A stretch of 64,000 nucleotides of DNA from NCBI GenBank assembly GCA_963827705.1, contig CAWHBN010000022.1:1-64000 (forward strand), written 5' to 3'. The stretch is from JACDAN01 sp963827705 (GTDB taxonomy: Bacteria > Actinomycetota > Thermoleophilia > Gaiellales > Gaiellaceae). The notes beneath the pieces are model-generated. The model did no database searches. It was not told the origin of the DNA and saw only the letters and a program-made list of their open reading frames with translations. Shown piece after piece: positions 16,345-24,016 of the stretch. A program made the translations under genes and the position numbers. Positions within the stretch are counted from its first letter, which is position 1, and every line of letters starts with the position of its first letter.

Positions 16345-18657
16345 CTACGCGGTCGTCGAAACGCGCGCGAGCACGAGGCGGCGCCGGCGCTTCCTCACGT
16401 GCTCAGCGGCGAAGTAGCTTCCGAGCACGAACGTTGCTGCGCCTGCCTGGGCGATCAGCCCCTCCCAGGTCGGGAAGATGCCGAGCCAGAGCCCTGCCCA
16501 GTAGGGCAGGCGGAGGCCCTCCACCGGCGTGACGGGGATCCACCCCGCGACCTGGAGGGTCTGCACGGTCGTCCCGACCATCACGACGAGCACCCAGAGG
16601 ATCAGCAGACCGGTCGCCATCAGCATCTTCTTATGCGGAAGCTTCTGCTGGAGCGCGATCGTCAGAACCCCGACGGCGAAGGTCGCGGCGCCCCCGATCG
16701 CCACGCCGGCGAGCACGGTCGGGATCCCGGCCTCGAGCACGATCGCTTGAAGGAAGAGGACAGTTTCGAAGCCTTCTCGGTAGACGCTGGAGAACCCGAG
16801 TGCGGCAAGACCGACGACCGGCGCCGCCGCGACGCCGGTGGCTCCGATCAGCCGCTTCTTGCGCCCGTGGAGCTCGGAAAGGTGCTCGGTCCAGTACACC
16901 CGATGGTAGAACCAGTTGAGGACGAGGAGGAGCACGCCGATCGCAATCAGCGAGACCACCGCCTCGAGCTTCTCCCCGTAGCGCGTCAACGAGCTCAGGA
17001 CCGTCTGGGCGATGACCCAGGTGACGGCGCTCGCGCCGACTGCTGCCGCAGCGCCGAGCAGGAGCGGACGCCGCAGCCTGCGCTGTGCTTCGACCATGCC
17101 GGCAAGCAAGACAGCCAGGATCAGCACTGCCTCGAGGCCCTCGCGGAACACGATCACGGCAGTGTTGGTCACGACTGCGAACGTCGAGGTCGGGCCGGCC
17201 CCGACGGCGAGCTCGGCGTCGGCCAGCGCGATGTCGAGCGCGCGCCGGGTCTCGGCGACCTCGGCGGCAGTCGAGCGCCGCTTGACGAGCTGCGCAAGGC
17301 CCGGCAAGCCGTCGGCGCCGTACCAGAACAGTCCCTCGACTCGCACGAACAGATCAGGGGCGAGCCCGCGGAGCCGCTGCTCCGGCCCGAATTCGAAGAA
17401 CGCGTACGCCTCGAGCCGGGCCTGCTCCGCTCGTGAGGACTGCTGAGCTGCGACGGCCGCCTCGAGGCGGTCGAGCGTCCCAGAGATCACGTCGAAGTCC
17501 GCTTTGGCGCCGGCGTCTTTCCACTCGTCGGGATACAGGTCGTCGATCAGCGCCAGCGCCTCATCGGTAGCACTCTCGACCTGTCCGGGGTCGGCGACAC
17601 TCGTGTGCCGCGCTGCGGCGGCAAGGTCGTGGCCTAGGCTCGAGAGGAGCGCTGAGAGGCTGCGGGTCTCGTCCCGTCCTCGCGCGGCGAGCGCGGGCTC
17701 GAGCTCACCGAATGCCTGCGCCGCCCCGTCGCGGAACGTGACCGCCTCCTGGATCTCGAAGTCGAGCGTCACGCGACCGCCGTCCACGCCCCGCTCGTAC
17801 TCGATCGGCACCAGCGAAAGGAACCGCTGGAGCTGGCCGGCGCGCCGGAGCGTCTCCTCCTCGGAGAGCGGCGCCGCCCGGAACCCCTCGAGGCCACGAT
17901 CGATCTCGGCCCTCGCGGCGCGTACCTTGGCTCCGTTCCCCGCTTCAGCCGCCGAGGCGAGGCGCGAGAACTCGCGGCTCAGTGCGAGGCGGGCGGGCTT
18001 GCCCCGCTGGGCCGCGTACGATGTCGCCAGGATCCGGAAGTAGCCCTCGGCCTGCACCGCCGAGCCCGCGCGGCGAACATCGAACCCGCGCGTTCCCGCA
18101 TCGTCCACCGTGTCGAGTGCCGCCCGCAGTCGGGTCTGGTAGGTGTCCAGGAGATCGACGCGGGCCGCCTCCGCGGCCGCCTGCGCGGAGAGCTTCCCCC
18201 TCGCGAGCGCGTCCACGGCGAGTGTCGCATCGGCGCCGGCACGCGAGAAGCGGGTCGGCTTCCGGTACTCCCGAACGAGCAGCCAGGCTCGGGCTCGCTT
18301 GACGTCGCCTGCGCGGATTCCCCGAAGCGCCTGAGTGGCGCCGACCTGCAGGACCGCCGCCCACGCGCGTGCCCGGGCGGTCTCCAGCGCGACGTGGTCT
18401 CCCTTGCCGACGGCGGCCTCCGCGGCTGCGAGCTGAGGCCGCACAGGAGCCAGCGGCCCACGGGCATGCGTGCGTGCCGTCGCGACGAGCCGGGCAGCCT
18501 CGGCCCGCTCGCCGAAGACGAGGGCTTTCTGCGCATCGGCCAGGGCGAGCCTAAGGCCGGCCGCCGCGTTCCACGGGGCCGGCCCGGCGGCGCCCGCCTC
18601 GCCCACCCCGGCGACGAGCGAGAGGGCAGCCGCCAAGCAGATGAGCCGCCCTCTCAC
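16345..18657 (-). CDS. efeU: FTR1-family iron permease with large N-terminal exported domain (EfeU type)
   Basis: Ferrous/ferric iron importer of 770 residues, much longer than the core FTR1 fold. A signal peptide (MRGRLICLAAALSLVAGVGEAGAA) precedes about 450 mostly helical residues outside the membrane. Seven or so membrane segments follow. The iron-binding REGLE motifs are present as FREGLEAVL and YREGFETVLF. It is preceded on the strand by an EfeO-like lipoprotein with only 2 bases between, making an EfeUO pair. No EfeB peroxidase is seen nearby. Its C terminus ends in the basic KRRRRLVLAR tail. Confidence 0.88.
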   Translation of the reverse strand: MRGRLICLAAALSLVAGVGEAGAAGPAPWNAAAGLRLALADAQKALVFGERAEAARLVATARTHARGPLAPVRPQLAAAEAAVGKGDHVALETARARAWAAVLQVGATQALRGIRAGDVKRARAWLLVREYRKPTRFSRAGADATLAVDALARGKLSAQAAAEAARVDLLDTYQTRLRAALDTVDDAGTRGFDVRRAGSAVQAEGYFRILATSYAAQRGKPARLALSREFSRLASAAEAGNGAKVRAARAEIDRGLEGFRAAPLSEEETLRRAGQLQRFLSLVPIEYERGVDGGRVTLDFEIQEAVTFRDGAAQAFGELEPALAARGRDETRSLSALLSSLGHDLAAAARHTSVADPGQVESATDEALALIDDLYPDEWKDAGAKADFDVISGTLDRLEAAVAAQQSSRAEQARLEAYAFFEFGPEQRLRGLAPDLFVRVEGLFWYGADGLPGLAQLVKRRSTAAEVAETRRALDIALADAELAVGAGPTSTFAVVTNTAVIVFREGLEAVLILAVLLAGMVEAQRRLRRPLLLGAAAAVGASAVTWVIAQTVLSSLTRYGEKLEAVVSLIAIGVLLLVLNWFYHRVYWTEHLSELHGRKKRLIGATGVAAAPVVGLAALGFSSVYREGFETVLFLQAIVLEAGIPTVLAGVAIGGAATFAVGVLTIALQQKLPHKKMLMATGLLILWVLVVMVGTTVQTLQVAGWIPVTPVEGLRLPYWAGLWLGIFPTWEGLIAQAGAATFVLGSYFAAEHVRKRRRRLVLARVSTTA

Positions 18658-18659
18658 CT

Positions 18660-19760
18660 CTACTGCGCGATCTCGATTCCGAGCGAGGCTGCGGCCTGGG
18701 AGACCTGTCCGGCGATCGCGGTGCCGCGATCCTGCGCCTCGGTCCCGAGGACATCTGCCTCCTCGGGCGTGAAGCGCTTCCCGGACTGCTCTTGGCTATG
18801 GAGGTCGGAGATGAACGACTTCAGCCCGTCGAGCTCCTGCTCCGTCTGCTTCGCCCGCTCAGCGTCCGTCTCGGCGATCGTCGGCTTGACGCCGGTGTAG
18901 ATGACATCGAGCCCGGTGAGGATGTCGTTGATGTCCGACAGGCGCGAGACGACGTTGAATGACTCGGAGTCGCTGCGACTGCCGACAACGAACCGCGACT
19001 CCTTCCACTGGCCGAAGTACTCGCTCATCGTCGGCACCATCACGACGAGGGCCGTGAAGGCGTCCGACCGCGTCGGCTGCCAGTCGGTTGCGCTCTGGTG
19101 CAGCTGTTCCGCCGAGCGCTTGAACTCGTCCGACGCCGCAGCCAGGAGGTTGGCATCGGGCAGGGCCTCGCCGAACTCGGACTTCCCGTCACCGTCGAGG
19201 TCTGCGGCGGTACTCGCCGGTAACCCCTCGGGCAGCGTCCCCCAGAGCGTTCCCTCGGTCAGGTTGTAGAGGTTGCCCGGCTGCTTCAGGACCGTCCCGC
19301 TCGGGAGCGTGAGGTCGAACGGCACCGCGCTCTCGGGATCCTCGGCGGCGCTCGAGCCGGCATCGAGGATCACGTCGTACTTCGAGAGGGACGGTGTCCC
19401 GGCGACGATTCCCTCGACGCGCTCGTACACCGGGTTGCCGTCGATCCACGACGTCTTCAGCCGCTTGACGAGCGGGCCGACCTCGTCGCCCTGAGCACGC
19501 CAGAGGCGGGCGTAGTCGAAGTCCGCCGCCTCGGCCAGCTTGTAGTAACGCTCGGCGTCCGCGTCGAAGTCCTCAGTGAAGGTGGTCAAGCCCTGTGTGT
19601 GCTCCAGCAGGTAGTCCTTGACGCCGCCGAGTTGCGCGTCCGCCTGCTTCGGCGCCGGCTCCGGCGTCGCCTCGCTGCTTCCCGCTTCGCCTCCGCCGCA
19701 TGCACTCGCAGCGAGCGTGATCAACGTCAGAGCGGCAAGCGCCCCCATCCTTCGCTTCAA
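18660..19760 (-). CDS. efeO: EfeO/EfeM-like iron-uptake lipoprotein (imelysin-related)
   Basis: Lipoprotein of 366 residues. The signal peptide ends in the lipobox LAASACGG, so the mature protein is anchored outside the membrane at Cys. The helical body (LLEHTQGLTTFTEDF, then ADFDYARLWRAQGDEVG) matches the EfeM/EfeO imelysin-like fold that presents iron to EfeU. Start TTG at 19760 is preceded by GGGAGGGAG. The gene directly precedes the FTR1 permease, with the stop 2 bases before the next start. Confidence 0.85.
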   Translation of the reverse strand: MKRRMGALAALTLITLAASACGGGEAGSSEATPEPAPKQADAQLGGVKDYLLEHTQGLTTFTEDFDADAERYYKLAEAADFDYARLWRAQGDEVGPLVKRLKTSWIDGNPVYERVEGIVAGTPSLSKYDVILDAGSSAAEDPESAVPFDLTLPSGTVLKQPGNLYNLTEGTLWGTLPEGLPASTAADLDGDGKSEFGEALPDANLLAAASDEFKRSAEQLHQSATDWQPTRSDAFTALVVMVPTMSEYFGQWKESRFVVGSRSDSESFNVVSRLSDINDILTGLDVIYTGVKPTIAETDAERAKQTEQELDGLKSFISDLHSQEQSGKRFTPEEADVLGTEAQDRGTAIAGQVSQAAASLGIEIAQ

Positions 19761-19874
19761 CGTCTCCCTCCCATTTGCTCGATGTCAGGCGCCCCTTACA
19801 ACCTGCGCGCGGGCCACCTTACCGCAGGCATCGTGCAGGAAGAGCGGCGAACCGAGCGGCGAGAAGGACGCCGC

Positions 19875-19880
19875 TAGACT
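19875..19880 (+). promoter_or_regulatory. -10 box TAGACT of the tRNA-Arg gene
   Basis: TAGACT lies 10 bases before the first base of the tRNA. No clear -35 match is seen. It is the same hexamer found before several protein genes here. Confidence 0.45.
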
Positions 19881-19890
19881 GGGTGGCCGG

Positions 19891-19963
19891 GCGCCCGTAG
19901 CTCAGGGGATAGAGCGCTGCCCTGCGGAGGCAGAGGTCGCACGTTCGAATCGTGCCGGGCGCA
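19891..19963 (+). tRNA. tRNA-Arg with anticodon GCG
   Basis: A complete cloverleaf can be drawn. Acceptor GCGCCCG pairs with CGGGCGC, the D arm is GCTC/GAGC, the anticodon stem CTGCC/GGCAG encloses the loop CTGCGGA, and the T arm GCACG/CGTGC encloses TTCGAAT. The 3' CCA is not encoded. The loop places GCG at positions 34-36, which reads CGC, and C35 agrees with arginine identity. Most bacteria use ACG edited to ICG for these codons, so the genomic G34 is unusual. Confidence 0.9.
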
Positions 19964-20043
19964 CTTCTCCGATGTCCCTGCAAACCAGCACAAGCTCGGG
20001 CTGAGGAGCAGCAGTCTCACGCCAGAGCTCGCGTGCCCCACTA

Positions 20044-20331
20044 GTGCCCCATTCTCGGGCTCGGCTGCCAGCAGGAGACTCCTGTTCTCCCTCCGTCCGC
20101 CACCGTCTGACCGACCGGGCCTACCTCCTCCTGCATCATTGGGCCATCAAACGGTTCCAGATCAAGATTGAAGCGCCGGACTGGGAAGACTTCGAGGAAG
20201 TTGAGTTACCGCGGCTTCCGGAGGTAGGCGAGGCGATCAACACGAAGTACGGAACGCTCTTGGTGACGCAGACGGATGCGTCGCCTGGCACCGATCGGTA
20301 TGACGGCAAGATCGTCTGCCGAATGCCCTAG
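20044..20331 (+). CDS. Small protein downstream of the tRNA, unknown function
   Basis: The convincing part is the last 60 or so residues, from RFQIKIEAPDWEDFEEV to DRYDGKIVCRMP, which read like a small beta-rich domain. The first 35 residues from the GTG at 20044 look non-coding, and no better ATG/GTG start is visible, so the true start is uncertain. Base use is less GC-rich than neighbours. The surrounding region (19964-20547) holds no other gene I can support; it contains a direct repeat of GTGCCCCA at 20033-20040 and 20044-20051. The site next to a tRNA suggests a possible integration scar, but there is no integrase. Confidence 0.4.
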   Translation: MPHSRARLPAGDSCSPSVRHRLTDRAYLLLHHWAIKRFQIKIEAPDWEDFEEVELPRLPEVGEAINTKYGTLLVTQTDASPGTDRYDGKIVCRMP

Positions 20332-20547
20332 GGCCGCGCTTGTCCTCTACAACGAGCACCGGGGGCTGGTCAGCGTCGTCGTCGCGGACGCCAAGAACCC
20401 GCAGCGTCACCCGGGCGCCGCTCGACGGAGGTCCGGTCGACTATGCGCTCGAGCGCATCGCAAGCACGCTCACCGGCCGATAGTCGACCACTCGGTCCGA
20501 GGCATCGCGCTGCGATAATCGGACGACTCAGACCGGGGGGAGGCTCG

Positions 20548-20973
20548 ATGGCCACGAAGGCAGATTTCACGGAAGACGAGTGGGAGGCGATGAGAAAAGG
20601 TGTGACGGGCGCCGGCATGCTCGTCTCCATCGGCGACCGCGACTTCACCGACACGTTCGGCGAGGTCGGCGCTCTCGCAAAGCGCCTGAGCGAGGAGCGC
20701 AAAGAGGGCGGTAGCGAGCTCATGCGCGAGCTTGCCGCCGGCCGGCCGAGCGGATTCGGCCTCACCGCCTCGCCCGAGGAGGTCGAGTCGAAGACGCTCG
20801 AAGCCTTGCGCTCGGCAACTGCGATTCTCGCCGCGAAGGCTCCGGACGAAGCCGGCGCGTACCGACAGCTCGTCTTGGACGTTGCGGAGTCGGTCGCGGG
20901 CGCGAAGGGCGGCGTCAAGCCGGGCGAGACCGGCGCGATCGACAAGATCAGAGAAGCCCTGGGCGCCGCCTGA
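20548..20973 (+). CDS. Small helical protein, unknown function (possibly TerB-like)
   Basis: A 141-residue soluble, mostly helical protein with an ATG start preceded by GGGGGGAGG. Phrases such as FTEDEWEAMRKGVTGAG, FTDTFGEVGALAKRLSEE and a C-terminal VAESVAGAKGGVKPGETGAIDKI read like a helical bundle. The repeated short acidic helices faintly resemble TerB-like proteins. I do not assign a function. Codon use is typical of the window, so it is probably native. Confidence 0.65.
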   Translation: MATKADFTEDEWEAMRKGVTGAGMLVSIGDRDFTDTFGEVGALAKRLSEERKEGGSELMRELAAGRPSGFGLTASPEEVESKTLEALRSATAILAAKAPDEAGAYRQLVLDVAESVAGAKGGVKPGETGAIDKIREALGAA

Positions 20974-21003
20974 ACCACAGCGAGGCGGCTCCGTCGCGAC
21001 CCG

Positions 21004-21765
21004 TTACCGGAGCGACGCTCTGGCGCCGTCCACCGTCAGTGCCGCGTCAGGCGGCACCGTCGTGCGGACGTAAGCCAGAGCCAGGCCAGGCACCGAGCTG
21101 GTGACGCGGCCGACGGCCTTCTCGCCGTCGAAGATCTCGGTCTCCGGCGCCGGGGCTCCCTCGACCTCGAGGACGCGCAGCTCCCGGTTCGCCTTGCCGC
21201 GGTAGTGGAGCCTCGCAACCGGCTCCTGCCCCGGGTAACAGCCCTTCTCCGGCGCGAAGCTGATGTGAGTCGCGTCAAGGCCGGCCTCCGCGGGAAGGAT
21301 GCGGTCGTCGATCTCGCGGCCCCAGCGCGGGCGCGCCGCCAGGATGCGCATGCGCTCGAGATCCTCGTCGGCGGCGGTCTCGGACGGAGGCTCGGCGTCC
21401 AGGAGCTCGACCGCCGGGACGCCGTAGTCGTTGTTCGGGACGCCTTCTCGCTCGCCGAACATGACCAGCGACGTGTGCTCCTCGGCCTCGATCTCGACCT
21501 TCGCCGCGAAGCGTGCGCGAAGGAGGGCGCCCTGCAGGGCGGGGCCGAGGCCGGGCTCGGTCAGGAGGAGAAAGTCGTCCTCGCCGCGCCGGACGACCGT
21601 CATCGGGGCGATCACTCGGGCCTTGGGCGTCAGCAGGAGAGCCTCACACGGCGCCTTCGCGACCTCGTTCGAGAGCATGCGGTCGAGGAAGTCCGCCGCG
21701 TCCGGCCCCCGGACGGCGACGTAGTCGCGTGGCCTGAGCGCTGCCGCCGGTGTCACGGTCTCCAT
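21004..21765 (-). CDS. ygfZ: YgfZ/GcvT-family folate-binding protein
   Basis: A 253-residue protein of the GcvT-like fold. YgfZ/IBA57 proteins bind tetrahydrofolate and help assemble or repair certain Fe-S enzymes. The diagnostic KGCYPGQE motif is present near residue 175, and RGPDAADFLDRMLSN is the expected N-terminal segment. It diverges from the molybdopterin enzyme with only 20 bases between starts. On this strand TACACT lies 7 bases before the ATG, again suggesting a leaderless message. Confidence 0.9.
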   Translation of the reverse strand: METVTPAAALRPRDYVAVRGPDAADFLDRMLSNEVAKAPCEALLLTPKARVIAPMTVVRRGEDDFLLLTEPGLGPALQGALLRARFAAKVEIEAEEHTSLVMFGEREGVPNNDYGVPAVELLDAEPPSETAADEDLERMRILAARPRWGREIDDRILPAEAGLDATHISFAPEKGCYPGQEPVARLHYRGKANRELRVLEVEGAPAPETEIFDGEKAVGRVTSSVPGLALAYVRTTVPPDAALTVDGARASLR

Positions 21766-21771
21766 GCGAAC

Positions 21772-21777
21772 TAGTGT
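21772..21777. promoter_or_regulatory. Shared -10 region between ygfZ and the molybdopterin enzyme gene
   Basis: Plus-strand TAGTGT is 8 bases before the ATG at 21786. The overlapping minus-strand TACACT is 7 bases before the ATG at 21765. Both genes would be leaderless and would compete for one 20-base gap. Confidence 0.4.
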
Positions 21778-21785
21778 AGGAATCG

Positions 21786-22391
21786 ATGTTCCGCTCCCGC
21801 GCGATGCGCAAGGTCGAGGAGGCCGGCTACGACCCGGATCGCCTCCCTCCCGGGCAGTACCTGACCGAGAAATGGCCCGTTCTGCACGCGGGCACCGTGC
21901 CGAACACGGACCTCGCGACCTGGGACTTCAGGGTCTTCGGCGAAGTCGAGAGCCCGATCACCCTCTCCTGGGAGGAATTCACCGCACTGCCTACGCGCGA
22001 GATCACGACCGACATCCACTGCGTGACGCGCTGGAGCCGCTTCGATACGAACTTCAAGGGCGTCCACTGGAGCGAGCTCGCGAAGGTCGTGAAACCGAAG
22101 CCGAGCGCCCGGTACGTCCTCGCGCACGCCGAGCAGGACTTCACCGCGAACGTGCCGCTCGCGGCGCTCGAGGACGAGGGGGCCCTGCTCGCCTACGAAG
22201 CCGACGGCGAGCCGCTCACCCCCGAGCACGGCTGGCCGCTGCGGCTCGTGATCCCGAAGCGCTACTTCTGGAAGAGCGCCAAGTGGCTCCGTGGGATCGA
22301 GCTGCTCGACCACGACGAGCCCGGTTTCTGGGAGCGCCTCGGCTACCACAACGAGGCTGACTACTGGAAAGAGGAGCGATACGGCTTCTGA
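21786..22391 (+). CDS. Molybdopterin-dependent oxidoreductase, sulfite oxidase family
   Basis: A 201-residue single-domain molybdoenzyme. The core matches the sulfite oxidase/MsrP family: LATWDFRVFGEVESPITLSWEEF, then TDIHCVTRWSR with the Cys that would ligate molybdenum, and GWPLRLVIPKRYFWKSAKWLRGI. It lacks a dimerisation domain and has no twin-arginine or other signal peptide, so it is probably cytoplasmic. The physiological substrate is unknown. It ends 5 bases before a strong terminator. Confidence 0.85.
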   Translation: MFRSRAMRKVEEAGYDPDRLPPGQYLTEKWPVLHAGTVPNTDLATWDFRVFGEVESPITLSWEEFTALPTREITTDIHCVTRWSRFDTNFKGVHWSELAKVVKPKPSARYVLAHAEQDFTANVPLAALEDEGALLAYEADGEPLTPEHGWPLRLVIPKRYFWKSAKWLRGIELLDHDEPGFWERLGYHNEADYWKEERYGF

Positions 22392-22396
22392 GGCGA

Positions 22397-22420
22397 AGAG
22401 GGCGCCCGAAGGCGCCCTCT
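22397..22420. terminator. Bidirectional intrinsic terminator
   Basis: AGAGGGCGCC pairs perfectly with GGCGCCCTCT around a CGAA loop. It lies between the convergent molybdopterin enzyme and M43 protease genes and can serve both strands. T-tracts are short (TTGT on the plus strand). Confidence 0.8.
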
Positions 22421-22434
22421 TGTAGTCCTGGGCC

Positions 22435-23379
22435 TCAGGCCCTGTAGTAGAGCCACGCGTCCTGCATTCGCTGGACCTGGCCCTTCGTGAACTGGTTGTA
22501 ACAGCCGTCGTACGAGTAGTCCATGTAGTTGTGGATCGAGTCGACCCCTGGCTCGCGGCAGCTGTCCTGCCCGACAGGGCACCCGCCCGTCGCGACCCGC
22601 TGCGGCGGGGTGTCGTCGACGTAGTCGCCCTTGTCGTTGCACCCGCCGTTGAACACGTGGTGCAGGTTGATCCAGTGGCCGACCTCGTGTGTCGCCGTGT
22701 GGCCGAGGTCGTACCGGCCGGCGTACGTCGACGAGGCGCCCGGCATGGACTCCCAGTTGACGATGACACCGTCGAGGTACTGGCGCGACTCGGAAAGACC
22801 CGGGAAGTACGCCCAACCGAGGTACACGTCCGCACTGACGGCATACAGGTTGAGCGCGTTCCAACCGCCCTGGTGGAGCGCCTTCTTCATCGCGCGCTCC
22901 GCCGGGGAATTGATCCCGGCGAGGTGCCACTCGGTGTTGTTCGTCCGAGTGACGCCGGCGAGCCTGAACGAGAAGCCTGTCGCCGGTCCGCCGTAGAAGC
23001 CGGCGTAGGCGGCGTTGAGAACCTCCATCTGGTCCTCGATCACGCTCTGCGAGATGTTCCCCACTCCGTTCGCGTGGACGACGTGGAAATAGACCGGCAC
23101 GGAGGCGCTGAACCTCTTGCCTGCCTTGCCCTTCGCGCTCGCGGGCAAGTCCTCCACGATCTGGTTCAGCGCGGGCTCCCGCTGGATGTCACCCCGGGCC
23201 GCCGAAGCCTGCGAGCCCAGACCGCTCAGTCCGTCGAAGATGCCAACGTCGCAGGCCGACGCCGCCGTGGGCGTCCCCGCCGCCGCCGGAGTGACCGTTG
23301 CGGCGGCGTACAGTCCGAGAGCGAGCGTGAGCACCGCCACGACCCGCCAAGAGGCGAGCCGCTGCCGTCCCTTCTGCAT
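22435..23379 (-). CDS. Secreted M43-family zinc metalloprotease (cytophagalysin/pappalysin type)
   Basis: A 314-residue exported protease. A signal peptide covers about the first 34 residues (WRVVAVLTLALGLYAAATVTPAAAG). The extended zinc motif HEVGHWINLHH is at about residue 230. A Met-turn follows as NYMDYSYDGCYNQFT, and paired cysteines (CNDKGDYVDDTP, CPVGQDSC) are typical of M43B. The propeptide-like region runs to about residue 90. It stands alone, preceded by an AGGGGG ribosome site and ended by the shared terminator. Confidence 0.9.
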   Translation of the reverse strand: MQKGRQRLASWRVVAVLTLALGLYAAATVTPAAAGTPTAASACDVGIFDGLSGLGSQASAARGDIQREPALNQIVEDLPASAKGKAGKRFSASVPVYFHVVHANGVGNISQSVIEDQMEVLNAAYAGFYGGPATGFSFRLAGVTRTNNTEWHLAGINSPAERAMKKALHQGGWNALNLYAVSADVYLGWAYFPGLSESRQYLDGVIVNWESMPGASSTYAGRYDLGHTATHEVGHWINLHHVFNGGCNDKGDYVDDTPPQRVATGGCPVGQDSCREPGVDSIHNYMDYSYDGCYNQFTKGQVQRMQDAWLYYRA

Positions 23380-23522
23380 GTTTCCCCCTGATCAGTGGTG
23401 ACCCCGTCGGAAGGAACGGTAGCGCGGATCCGCCCGAAACGAGGTAGGTGCCGCGATCCCTCTAACGGGGCATGCGTCGCCGCCACACCGCGCCGATACC
23501 CGGGTCAACCCACCCCTCAGAG

Positions 23523-23587
23523 GCGGCCCTTCTCGGGTCGCTTCAGCTGAGAGACTGAGACCGGCTCCCCCAGCCGGTCTCTTTCTT
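23523..23587 (+). terminator. Leader hairpins and intrinsic terminator just before the DUF4260 gene
   Basis: GCGGCCC pairs with GGGTCGC (23523-23541), then TCAG with CTGA (23543-23558). A perfect 10-bp stem, GAGACCGGCT/AGCCGGTCTC (23557-23581), is followed by TTTCTTT. The terminator ends only 4 bases before the AGGAGGTG ribosome site of DUF4260. Either it stops transcription from upstream or it forms an attenuator. The second and third stems share two bases, so they compete slightly. The rest of 23400-23522 shows nothing recognisable. Confidence 0.65.
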
Positions 23588-23604
23588 TCCAGGAGGTGTT
23601 CGGG

Positions 23605-23955
23605 ATGAGTGTCCGCCTGCTGCTTCGACTCGAAGGACTTGCGATTGGCGCCGGCGCTGTCGCGCTCTACGTCGACGGGGACCACAGCTGGTGGCTGTTC
23701 GCGCTCCTTGCGCTCGCTCCCGACCTCGCCTTTGCTGCATACGTACTGGGCCCCTCGGTTGGCGCGGCCGCGTACAACTTGCTGCACAACCTCGTCTTGC
23801 CGATCGCGCTCGGGACCGCATCCTTTTTCTGGGATTCCGGCTGGGGCGTTGCCGTGGCCCTGATCTGGCTCACGCACATCGGAGTCGACCGCCTGGTGGG
23901 GTACGGCCTGAAGTACCCGACCTCTCCCAAGGACACGCACCTGCAGCGCGTCTAG
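23605..23955 (+). CDS. DUF4260 family membrane protein
   Basis: A 116-residue protein with three or four membrane segments. The family's C-terminal signature GYGLKYPTSPKDTHL is clear, and WLTHIGVDRLVGYG precedes it. The ATG at 23605 is chosen because AGGAGGTG lies 6 bases upstream. The function of DUF4260 is unknown to me. A terminator-like hairpin just before its ribosome site suggests attenuation or isolation from upstream transcription. Confidence 0.85.
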   Translation: MSVRLLLRLEGLAIGAGAVALYVDGDHSWWLFALLALAPDLAFAAYVLGPSVGAAAYNLLHNLVLPIALGTASFFWDSGWGVAVALIWLTHIGVDRLVGYGLKYPTSPKDTHLQRV

Positions 23956-23964
23956 CCGAAACGA

Positions 23965-23990
23965 CGGAGGCCGGCTTGCGCCGGCCTCCG
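23965..23990. terminator. Bidirectional intrinsic terminator after DUF4260 and groEL
   Basis: CGGAGGCCGGC pairs with GCCGGCCTCCG around a TTGC loop. It sits between the convergent DUF4260 and groEL genes, 26 bases from the groEL stop. Confidence 0.8.
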
Positions 23991-24016
23991 CTTGAAGCAG
24001 TGAGCCCGAAGGCTCG

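Noticed and set aside
14878..17436. An 852-codon plus-strand open frame opposite the HerA-like and FTR1 genes
   Set aside because: It is antisense to two clearly conserved genes and its translation is a low-complexity run of Arg, Glu, Asp, Leu and His, as high GC produces. The same applies to long frames at 38152-41478 (+), 55043-57268 (-) and 59020-61638 (-).
19891..20973. A prophage or integrative element after the tRNA
   Set aside because: No integrase, excisionase or phage gene is present, and the gene at 20548 has normal codon use.
23543..23566. CTGAGA near the DUF4260 leader as part of a TPP riboswitch
   Set aside because: The other conserved TPP segments are absent and the gene is not a thiamine gene, so the hexamer is probably chance.
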